Shown: one piece after another, positions 35,401 through 44,543 of the stretch
How positions within the stretch are numbered: position 1 is the stretch's first letter
Layout: each line of letters begins with the position of its first letter
Assembly (NCBI GenBank): GCA_021464415.1
Contig: CM038464.1
Span: 58,889,328 to 58,953,327 of the forward strand
Direction: 5' to 3'
DNA: 64,000 nt
Origin: Lonicera japonica
Taxonomy: Eukaryota; Streptophyta; Magnoliopsida; Dipsacales; Caprifoliaceae
Position numbers and translations under genes: made by a program
Notes under the pieces: model-generated
What the model was told of the DNA's origin: nothing
Databases searched by the model: none
The model's input: only the letters and a program-made list of their open reading frames with translations

Positions 35401-38400
35401 CTGAAATTAGAAAAGAAAAAAGAAGAGATAACACTTAAGTTTATTATGATGTTTTGCTTAGAAGGTTGAGTTGAGTATGTAGGGTAGAAGCAGAAAAATG
35501 TATGTCTTTGGTGCCTATCCATAATTAGCTGGAACAAAGATCAGATATATATACACTTCGGTAAAACATTTCTTATGGGGTGGTTCTATTTATTTGCAAT
35601 ATATTGTTCCCCCTCTTCAGAAAGTGTTATTTGGACTCGTTGTTCTTGGTGGTTCAACCAGGGTCTGTTGGGTTAAGTGCTAATGAAGCTTTTGAGAAAA
35701 GAGAACAAACTTGTTGCGTGATTCTATACAAACTGAAAAGATAATGGTAATAAAAAATGTATAAACGCATAAATGGTACTGAGGCCCAAGCTTTAATTTG
35801 GCATATGTTGGACATTGGGCCGAAGCTGGAATTTGGAAACTTGCATACTTGGGCTTCACTAAAATGGGTCGACCATGGTTTCTTGGGGAATATTAGTGGG
35901 TTTTCTTATTTTGTCCCTAAACACCTTTGAAGTTGCCTATATATTCTTTTGTAAGGGAAGGAAGGTCTATAGTTGACATGAAATCCAAATACTCCATCTA
36001 CCCAAATTAAGAGTCCACTTTTACTTTCATACTTTTCCCAAGAATGCACTAATTTTAACTTAATCAATGGTTTAGAACAAAACTCGTTTGGTATGTTGAG
36101 ATTTTGTACATTGATTATAAAAAGGAAATTGGACTCTTGATTTGGGGCAAAGGGAGTAATCAAAAGATTCTTGATTCCCTAGTCAATAAGGAATTGAGTC
36201 CAGCAAACGATTCAATTCATCTCTTTTTGAGATAATTTACTTGATTTCTCTACATAGTACTTCAAGCAATTAAATCCTCGCACAGCTACACTGAATAGGA
36301 CGGTAGTTTGTGGAGGAGCTATTGATGAAAATCAGGTTTGTGCATGTTATGCATGAAGAGTCCAACCGGAAGAGTCAGGAAAGGAGAGAGCAGCCCTCTA
36401 GGGGGTTAGGTAAGCCAATATGAGTGTGAAGCATTCTCTACCTGGAGATGGTAAGGAGAGTTTACATCATTGTATATTCCAGTTCCTGTGCTAAAATTCA
36501 AAATTTGTGTGGGAAAACTCGAATCAAACAAGCAGTAAGATTGTGTTTGATAGCAATAGGTGGAAAAGAGTTATTTCTATGGAATTAATTTCCTTGAATT
36601 TATTTGACTTCACTATTTTCTACCTAGGAAATAGTATGTCAATATGTAATTTGTGCCAACATTATTTACATGTTATTAAACTCTTACCTCTTTCCCTAAG
36701 AATTGATATCCTTCATTATGAGGAATTGGTTGGGTTGCATGGCCACAGGATGGAATTTGTTTTCATGAAATACGTGGGCCATCAGAAGCTTACAGCTTAC
36801 AGCGTCCACAATATCTGTTACATCTTCCTGTGAATAAGAATAGCTAGCAGCGTAGGAATGGTGCAAGCGCTCGGGTGGTAAGGGCTTTGGCAATAGTGAA
36901 AAAAAAATGTAGAAATCTCTTTCCATCCAAATCAAAAGAAAGCAAGAGCAGGAAATCCATGAGTATTTTGATTAAGTTGACCAAAAAGAAGCTGATATCT
37001 TTGGTTCTCCCCCCTAAAATTTCTCTCATCTGCGTGTTATATAGAACCCAATTGTTTGTTTCTAACCACACCAGCCAAAACAAAAGCCAACACTACACTC
37101 ATCCAAAATCTCTCTTTTGAATGAAGTTAGCGTTTTATATTGGACCATGTTGTGAAGTCTAGTCAATTGCCGTTCTGGATTTGTGGCTTGAGGCCGTGGC
37201 TAACTTGCGCCTTCTCATCATTTACTTCTGGAGATCACCTTATTTTGAGATCCTTTCTTCCAAACATATATTCTCAAGGTTTGGTACTTTTAGCCTACAC
37301 TTGCAAATGTTGGCCTAGAAGTTACGTTATGGAAAATCAAAAAGAAACTTTTTCATTTTTTGAAGAGTCAATAGTTTTAACAGGCTCCTTCCAGAATTAA
37401 ATCCAAGGGAAGAGCACCTTACTTTTCCATTTCAAAATAAGGACACTCATTCTTTTATACCTAAATACCCTTGACCTTTTCTTCTTTACAAAAAAAGAAA
37501 AGAAAAGAACCTGGACCCACCTGCACCCTCCTCCTCCCCCGGCACCCACATCCCTTCCCCACCCCTTCATACCCGCACCCGCACCCCCTCCCCCAACCCG
37601 CCACCCGTTTATTTTTTCTTCTTTTTTCCTTTATCAGATCTCTGTATAATATGCGCACACACAAAATCTCTGTACATATACGTACTTATATATATATGCA
37701 ATACATACAGACACAAATCGATGAAGTCGCCAAAGAGAGTGACGATTTGGGTTTGGGGTTGCTGGTCGATGGATCTTGGAGTCGGATGGCAGAGGTGGTT
37801 GGTGTGGCCCTGCGACCACAGTGGGAAGGAACTAAAAAGTTTTGATAAGGGTATAATTGACCATTAAAGAAAGGGGGTGTGTCTTGTGATGCACAAACAT
37901 TGAAAATTGTCCTTGAAGCTAAAATAAACTGTGGTGGAGGCCCTTCATGTGTTGACTGCTGAGGATAAATAAGGTGTCCTTCGCTTGAATTTAATTGTGG
38001 AAGGAGCCCTTCCGGTTCATTTTCTCTTCTCGGAAAGGGAATATAGAATGGAGAAAAGATGTCCGCAGAGGTACATCGGAGAAGGGAAAATTAAAACAAA
38101 AAGAAGACAGAAATTACAGAAGAAGTTTCTTTTGGGAAAATCATAGTAGACGCTTAAACAGTAGGTTGAGACTTAGCGTAAGCCATAACCCGAGAGCTAA
38201 TGGGGTTTTATTTTTTTATTTTTTTTAATGCAAGTCTATTCTTAATGCAAAATAGTACTTCAAGCCATTGTTTACACATCATTAGAGTTTACCCCCTACA
38301 TGTAGGGTCTCTAGAGGAGTTACATAAAAATAGGGGGTATTGTCTAATTTTTGCATGGGGAGCAAAGTCAAATGATTATCAAAACAGCAGGGTAAGTCTA

Positions 38401-40823
38401 AATCTCCGTAGGAATAGGGAGCAAACTGAAATGTTAATGTTAAAAAAAATTTGCTTTATAATTCGAACGCCAAAACATGGTAGAACATGGTTGATACTCT
38501 TTAGAAACCATGTTATTACATTTCAACTTTTTCTGTAAGGTGATTTTGGACTCCATTTGCACTAAATTTATCATACATCTCTTTGCTACCCTTTTAGGCA
38601 AGTTTAGAAGAGAGAACCCCTTTGATGATTTTGACGAACATCCTGGGAACATGTTTGAAGCAAGATTTGGGGATCGATGGTATACGTGGTCTTTCAAGCC
38701 ACAAGAAGAATCTGCATTCCGAAATTCAACGGCTGGATTTGAATGGAGAGAGAAACCAAACACGAATAGAAGTAGTTACAAAGAATGGGATACTTCAAGT
38801 GAAACTGACTCTGAGGTTGAGTTTTCGCGTATGGTAGGTTCATGTTCTCAAAGAACTTTACTTGGCCTCCCAACTAAAGGCCCTTTAAAGATCGAGGACG
38901 TTAAAAATGCGTAAGTGCTTAGACACTTATATTAATTTTTAATTTTCCTTCCATATGTGGATTTTTGAGACTTTAGGAAAATAATAGATTCTTTCCGTTC
39001 TTTTTTATTTTTAATATCTTGCAGTTTTCGATTGTCAGCTTTAAAATGGCATCCTGATAAGCATCAAGGACCTTCACAGGTCAGTTCCTATTTAGGGTTT
39101 TTATGTTCCATTTGATATAAAAATGCGGAATTTTTTTGAAAACACAACTATTTTTATGAGAAGTTGAAATATCACCCCAAAAATTTGGATTCCACAGAAT
39201 ATAAACTGAAAAAGTAATAGAACATATCACAAAATCAATTATTTCTTTTTCTATCTTCTCATAAAAATTAGTAGTGCTTTCAATCATTTTCCAACTTTTT
39301 ATTAATGCACCCTTAATTCATGAATTATTCTTTGGCATGGTTCAAAGACTTCGGCTGAGAGCCATCTTAGATTTGTACCCTCTGTTCCAAGAGTTGTAAG
39401 AGCATGTCTGTCAGGGCAGGTTGCGAGACATACAAACCTTGTGCGAAAATTGGAACTGGGGACCCTTTTCCCATATACAACATTCCACTTGGGCCCTTAT
39501 TCTAATGACCGGTTAAAATGTTGGGCCCCTTATAAAGTGCCCTTATTCTAATCAAATATTGGCCCTTGTAAGTTATAGAAAGTAAAAGACACTCCCCGAC
39601 TCGCGTGTCGGCCAAGTGTCGGAGCATGTCGGGGTGTCGGACACGTACTGGGCTCGACACATGGCCTCAAAGAGAGTGTCCGTGCTTCATAGGTTCCGTT
39701 TGATAAAAATGTGGATTTTTTTTTGAAAACACAACTATTTTTATGAGAAGTTGAAAAAAATAAAATAATAAGAATAATGGCAAATGAATGATTTGGTGAG
39801 ATATGCTTCTTCCACAGAATTTTTTTCTTACCCATCAATTATTTCTTTTTCCTACTTCTCATAAAAATTTGTAGTGTTTTCAATCATTTTCCAACTTTTT
39901 ATCAAACGCACCCTTAATTCATGAATTATTCTTTGCCATGGTTCAAAGACTTCAGCTGAGAGCCATGTTAGATTTGTACCCTCTGTTCCAAAAGTTGTGA
40001 GAGTATGTCTATCAGGGCAGGTTGCGAGATATACAAACCTTATGCTAAAATTGAAACCCATATACAACATTCCACTTGGGCCCTTATTCTAATGACTGGT
40101 TAAAATGTCGGGCCCCTTGTAAAGTGCTCTTATTCTAATCAATGCATAAAATATTGGGCCCCTTGTGGTCGCCAATCTTGCACACCCTCAAGACTGGTCC
40201 TGACTTCTATATTTGCCGAACAAAACTAAACTGCTATTTTGATCGAGACTACATAATCTCTCACTCGCCAAGTCTTATTACGTGTATATTTGCAAACTTT
40301 TTATGACCCTTCAAATAATGTATCCATCTCACTTGAAATTATAAGTTTATAACCGTGTCCAAAATTTTGTTCTGCCGAGTCTAAAAATGAAACCGTGTCT
40401 TTGAGCCCTGCATTGAGATGTAACTATTTATTCTCAATTTTCTGTAAACTTTCCTCTACAATTTCTATGTTGACCTTTTTTCTTCCTCATTTATAAGCAA
40501 ATATATGCTATTAGTCCTTTTCTTTTCTTTTTTTCTCTTTTTTGAGCAAATCTATAGTAGTACATCTGCAGTAGCAGCTTGCGAAGCTCGAACGTGGGAA
40601 CTCCAGTTTCACACGGGCTGGAACACACGGACACTCTTTTTTGTTATCTTTTTATATACATTGAAACCATTTGTATGTACACCATTTGTACATACATACG
40701 GTGACTAAAATTTTCACACCATAACAAGATTGGTGCGCGTTTGTGCAGGCAATGGCGGAAGAGAAGTTCAAAGATTGCGTTAATGCTTACAATTCGCTCT
40801 GCAATGCGCTTTCCTCAGCTTAG
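29403..40823 (+). CDS. C-terminal J-domain (DnaJ/HSP40-like) protein, seven exons
   Basis: Exons: 29403-29522, 33097-33129, 34433-34546, 34911-35013, 38598-38910, 39025-39079, 40749-40823. All introns are GT-AG, phases agree, and 813 nt give 270 residues. The N-terminus (MQVLPRWRNTFLIKNSLIQS) is rich in Arg/Lys/Ser and lacks acids for 30 residues, like a mitochondrial or plastid presequence. The middle is charged, with FDDFDEHPGNMFEARFGDRWYTW in exon 5. The J domain is at the extreme C-terminus: LLGLPTKGPLKIEDVKNAF, then LSALKWHPDKHQ with the HPD triplet, then AEEKFKDCVNAYNSL. With no Gly/Phe or zinc-finger regions it fits class III (C) J proteins, which recruit an Hsp70. Introns 1 and 4 (about 3.6 kb each) and intron 2 carry transposon insertions. 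The organelle location and client are inferred; the family's exact role is unknown to me. Confidence 0.9.
31279..31438. mobile_element. small hAT-type MITE in intron 1
   Basis: Ends CAAGGGAGGATCCAT and, as reverse complement, TAGGGGCAGATCCAG form imperfect inverted repeats. Flanking TTTTGATG (31271-31278) and CTTTGATG (31439-31446) match at seven of eight positions, as in a hAT duplication. Length is about 160 bases, with no coding content. Confidence 0.6.
31690..31824 (+). mobile_element. 5'-truncated LINE/SINE tail in intron 1
   Basis: It ends in ATAAGCTTTGTTTCCGATAAAAAAA, a plant L1-type 3' tail with poly(A) (here described in two parts: 'ataagctttgtttccgat' then A run). AATGGCGCAAACAG (31676-31689) and AATGGTGCAAACAG (31825-31838) flank it, a 14-base target duplication with one mismatch. 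Length is 135 bases. It is too short to carry coding sequence. Confidence 0.7.
32255..32775. mobile_element. hAT-type MITE in intron 1
   Basis: Left end TAGGGTGTTCAAAATC; reverse complement of the right end CAGGGGTGTTATAGAGG. Flanking 8-mers GTAAAATC (32247-32254) and GTACAATC (32776-32783) differ at one base. Repeated 'gattggat' and 'aaccgatc' motifs lie in both halves. No transposase. Confidence 0.75.
34188..34383 (-). mobile_element. 5'-truncated LINE insertion in intron 2 with perfect 19-bp duplication
   Basis: Read on the minus strand it ends AATAAAATCTTTCGTTTC then TTATC and a poly(A) run, a plant LINE 3' end with an AATAAA signal. The 19-mer ATTTGTATATTTATGTATT flanks it exactly (34169-34187 and 34384-34402). 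The right edge is only 30 bases from the exon 3 acceptor at 34432, between it and the usual branch-point zone. The perfect duplication implies a recent insertion. Confidence 0.85.
35048..35261. mobile_element. Stowaway-like MITE in intron 4 (first)
   Basis: Left end CTCCCTCTATGTCAAATTAA; reverse complement of the right end CTCTTGCCGTCTCAAATCAA. The dinucleotide TA lies at both edges (35046-35047 and 35262-35263), as for Tc1/mariner-type Stowaway MITEs. It is 214 bases long and begins 34 bases after the exon 4 donor. Confidence 0.85.
35992..36156. mobile_element. Stowaway-like MITE in intron 4 (second)
   Basis: Left end CTCCATCTACCCAAATTAAG; reverse complement of the right end CTCCCTTTGCCCCAAATCAA. 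TA flanks both sides (35990-35991 and 36157-36158). Length is 165 bases. It belongs to the same broad family as the MITE at 35048 but has diverged in its interior. Confidence 0.88.
37404..37987. mobile_element. possible MULE-type MITE in intron 4
   Basis: Left end CAAGGGAAGAGCACCTTACT; reverse complement of the right end CAAGCGAAGGACACCTTATT, giving TIRs of about 22 bases with four mismatches. Flanks AATTAAATC and AATTTAATT match at seven of nine positions, compatible with a 9-bp Mutator-type duplication that has decayed. The interior holds a C-rich, CCCGCACCC-like block (37505-37605). No transposase is present. Confidence 0.5.
39106..40170. repeat. tandem duplication within intron 6 of copy B
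   Basis: A segment starting at a 'ccgtttgataaaaatgtgg'-like phrase is present twice, about 39106-39587 and 39699-40170, joined by about 110 bases of a 'gtgtcggacacg'-type sequence (39588-39698). Copy A's intron 6 (4711-5840) has only one unit and lacks the joining sequence. The joiner resembles short dispersed plant repeats rather than host intron. Confidence 0.85.
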
Positions 40824-42008
40824 GATCCAGGTTCTTTTTAATTCAATACCCATTTTTCCCCTTCTCCATCGATAAATGGGGCTTCTTTAATAAAGATGTA
40901 AATTTAATTTAATTTTTTTAAACTCCTTTGCACATTGTTTAAATGCAAGCATAGGTTTAAACTTTGTACCAGTTTATGTGGTCTACATTGATGATCACTA
41001 TTTAATCTTGTGTATTGGCTCACTGATCCACTAAAATGTAATATGATGATGTTATTTAAAGAAAATAAATTATACCATAAAAAAATTTCATAAGGAATTT
41101 TTTGTTTATTCATTTAAGGAAAATGTTGACTTGTGCCCTAAGGGCGTAGGTTAATACAAATAATAATTTTATTTGTGAGAATCCGTATCCTATTTAATAT
41201 TTACATAAGTTTTGATATTTTTATAAATAGGTTGTTAACTTAAGGCACGTTAACATGACCCTTTATTTATTTACTACTTAACTTTTAGATTTTTGGGTTG
41301 GCCGGGATTATATCATCCATTTTATTTTATTTATTTATTTTGTCTAAAAAATGGGCACCGCACCCATAGATCCACGAGGGATCATTCGGCTCCCACTCAA
41401 CATGGTAGATTACTCCTATTAGGGTGTGAATGGATGTTCGAAAATACGAATTTGTTTCGAATTTTGTAGATATTCGAAGAAAAGGATTTGGATAGTGTTT
41501 TCAAATATTAGAGAAGACGGATATGGATATGAATAATCATAGTATTCGATCTAGATAATCCGCATCTGAGATGAATTATTCGTATGTGTGAATATCCGCT
41601 TTACTAGATATACGTGTCCGCTATAATTTAATTAGTATATGTAACATATATATATATAGAGGGGATCTCATATGCACTGGTGCCTTCCGCGCGGATATCG
41701 ATGGAAGCTATTTTTTTTTCTTTCCTTACTTGAACGTTGGCTTCTCTCTCTCGAAAAAGAGACCAAAGCTCCGACGGCTCTCTCTTTCTAAAATCGACAA
41801 CGAACTTCCGATGAAGCTTCCGACGACGACGACCTTCTGACGATACTTGCTCTCTCTCTCTCTCTCCTATTCAGACGGCGCTCTCTCTCCCCATTCGGAC
41901 GTCGAGTTCCCTTAGTTTTTTTACTTGTATGTAAATTTTCTCAGGCTCTTCAACTTGGAAGTGCAAACAGAAAACATGGAAAGGAATTGTAAAATTAAAG
42001 TTTCTTTA

Positions 42009-42388
42009 GGTGGCGTTTGATAAAACATCTGAAAACTGAAACTGAAAAAATTGTTTGTTTACTTCTGAAAACTATATCTGAAAAAATGTTGTTTGTTTGA
42101 ATATAACACATCTAAAAACTGAATTTTTTTTAATATGACAATTTTGCCCTTATTAGTTTATTTAGATTACATGATTAAAATTTTAATGAGGGTGAAATAG
42201 GTATTTTGTAATGGGATGTTTTAAGTTTTCAGATTTAAGTGGTAAACTTGCCACTTAATTTTTTGGATGCAAATTTTCAGATTTAAGTGGTGAATCACTT
42301 AATTTTTTTACCAAACAAACAACTTTGATACCACTTAAATCTGAAAACTTAAAGTTTTCAGATTTAAGTGGTTGAAACAAACACTACC
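42009..42388. mobile_element. Tourist-like MITE (first of a head-to-tail pair)
   Basis: Ends GGTGGCGTTTGATAAAAC and, as reverse complement of the right end, GGTAGTGTTTGTTTCAAC. TTA lies at both edges (42006-42008, 42389-42391). TIR start GG(N)nGTTTG and a TTA target fit the PIF/Harbinger-derived Tourist group. Length is 380 bases. Internally there are repeated 'cagatttaagtgg' phrases in both orientations, so it can fold on itself. Confidence 0.75.
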
Positions 42389-42391
42389 TTA

Positions 42392-43230
42392 GGTGGCGTT
42401 TGATACAACAACTGAAAACTGAAACTGAAAAAACTGTTTGTTTAGTTCTGAAAACTGTATCTGAAAAAATGTTGTTTGTTTGAATATAACACATCTGAAA
42501 ACTGAATTTTTTTTAATATGACAACTTTACCCTTATTAATTTATTTAGATCATATGATTCTAAATAAAAATAAAACTAATTAAGCATTAATAATTATATC
42601 TTCAAATTATTGAATCAACTATAATAATTTTATGAGTCAAAATATTAGAAAAATATCAATTACAAATAATAATTTTCACTACAACTATAAAACTCTAAAA
42701 AAATACATTTTTTTTACTTCTCTTAAATAGACAGAAGAAAAGCGCCTCCCCTTCCTAATTTCTTTAAACCCTTGTACCAGAAAAAAAGGGAGAGAGAGAG
42801 AGAGAGAGAGAGAGAGCGCTCCCCCCGTACATTTTTCTCACTTTATTTTTCTGGGCAAATCTCATAAATTTCCCTTTCAAAACCCCCAACTTCAAAATCA
42901 ATGGCATTTACCATCAACATAGAGGAAGAATTGAAGATGATGCTGCAAAAAGGGAAAAATAGGAACTGTTGAAGCAGTGCCGCTTGAGGAAGAAGCAGAA
43001 GAACAAGAACAGAGGAGTTAGAGGATAAAATAGGTTTTTTAAGTTGTTAATTTTCAGATTTCAGTTTTAAGTGGCAAATTTACCACTTAAAACTTTTGAT
43101 AAATTTTTTCAGTTTTAAGTGATAAAAGTTAAGTTTTCAGATTTGAGTTTTGCCAAACAAACAACTTTTAAACCACTGAAATCTGAAAACTTTGAGTTTT
43201 CAGATTTCAGTGGGCAAAACAAACACCACC
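42392..43230. mobile_element. Tourist-like element (second of the pair)
   Basis: Left end GGTGGCGTTTGATACAAC, reverse complement of right end GGTGGTGTTTGTTTTGCC, TTA on both sides (42389-42391 shared with the first element, 43231-43233). It is 839 bases, longer than the first because of a middle part with a (GA)n tract (42790-42816) and a purine-rich block at 42930-43030. No transposase domain was found. Confidence 0.75.
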
Positions 43231-44543
43231 TTAGTGTTTCAAGAACAGCAGTAATGGCTCTGAGGGTCTCCGATCCTTTTTGTCTGTGTCTTTCTCATAT
43301 GCTAAAGTAGTTTCCCTAATCACAAGTCCAAACCAAGTGTTTAATACAAGGGGGAGGTTAGTCAAACCAGTGCAATGTTCACCAATAAATTTAGTTTCCC
43401 TTTGAAAGGAGAAAAACAGCTGCAAATGCATACTCCCTCTATTCTCTCCCTCTCAGCAGCAAAAATACCACCCCCAAGTGCCCAACTAGTCTAAACCGAC
43501 TGTCGCCACTATGAATTTATATCGTTTTCTCTCTGTTTATTAGGGATGTAAAATGAACCAAACCAAAGCTACTCCGAGCTTCACATAAGAAAAAAAAATG
43601 TGGAAAAACAAAAGGAACATAAATAAATTGATTTATACCAAGTTACAAAAAATGACAAATTACAATGTAATATGAAACAAATTGTATGTTTGATTTTTGC
43701 TTATAAGATTCTAAGAACCACTATTATTATATCCGAAACCTCTGCATAGATAATTTCATTTTTTTTTTTGCAAGCGATTTTCCTGGGTGGGTACTTGATT
43801 TCAGTGTTGAACAACAACAACAGCACAGCTAATTTCGTCAATTTAGAAGACAGAACAAGAACAGCCGGCTAATTTCGTCAACAGCAGCAGCTAACTATAA
43901 TCAACCAACAAGAACAGGACAAATCTAGAAGATAGAGAGATACTCTAATTTCGAAATTGAAAGCCCTAATTTCATCAATTTATCCAATGAGCAAGAGAGA
44001 TACACTTATAATTTCGTCGTCGGAATGAGAGGAGAGAGAAAGCTTCGTTGTCAAAATGGGGAGATAGAGCGAGCAAGCTCGTCGTTGGAATGGGGTGAGA
44101 GAGAGAGAGAGAGAGCTGTCGAATGGGAATAGAGAAAGCGAGTATCGTCGGAAGTTCGTCGTCAATTTTCGAGAAAGAGAGCCGTCGGAGCTTTGGTCTC
44201 TTTTTTGAGAGAGAGAAGCCAACGTTCAAGTAAGGAAAGAAAAAAAAACCTTACATAGCTTTCCGCGCGGAAGGCACCGGTGCGTATGAGATCCCCTCTC
44301 TCTATATATATATATTATTGTTCCCTTAAAATTTTTAAAATCAGATTGACTTAATTTAGTGTTTACAAGCTAACCAAATTTACTAAAATCTTAAAAAAAA
44401 AAAATAGTGTAGAAAAGAATAAAAAGAAAAAAAAAAGAAGAGAAAGATATAAGTTGTATTTATAACATATGTGATTTGCTAGTATAAAAGCATCGAAACC
44501 ATATCAAATTTAAACAGTAATGGTTTTCAACTTTAATTTATTA

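Larger units (their letters stand above)
41658..44300. mobile_element. long-TIR DNA element, probably Mutator-like, non-autonomous
   Basis: The ends AGAGGGGATCTCATATGCAC and (reverse complement of right) AGAGGGGATCTCATACGCAC begin inverted repeats that stay alignable for roughly 170-250 bases, including the phrase CTTGAACGTTGGCTTCTCTC in both. Long TIRs of this kind are typical of Mutator-like elements. It interrupts a (TA)n tract that is whole in copy A (6740-6763), so the insertion is real and its limits are known to within the TA/GA slippage. A 9-bp duplication cannot be proved in (TA)n. The interior holds two Tourist-like MITEs and UTR-like A/C-rich sequence, but no transposase. Confidence 0.85.

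Noticed and set aside
36870..36905. tRNA-like phrase 'gcgctcgggtggtaagggc' suggesting a SINE head
   Set aside because: It resembles an A box, but no B box (GGTTCGANNCC) follows at the expected distance and no tRNA cloverleaf or poly(A)/duplication pair was found.
37461..37664. Gly-rich minus-strand frame and its Pro-rich + partner at 37471-37845
   Set aside because: Both derive from the C-rich block inside the putative MULE MITE in intron 4.
38510..38914. 134-residue frame as a separate gene
   Set aside because: Its second part is exon 5 of the J-protein gene; the first part is intron 4 read-through.
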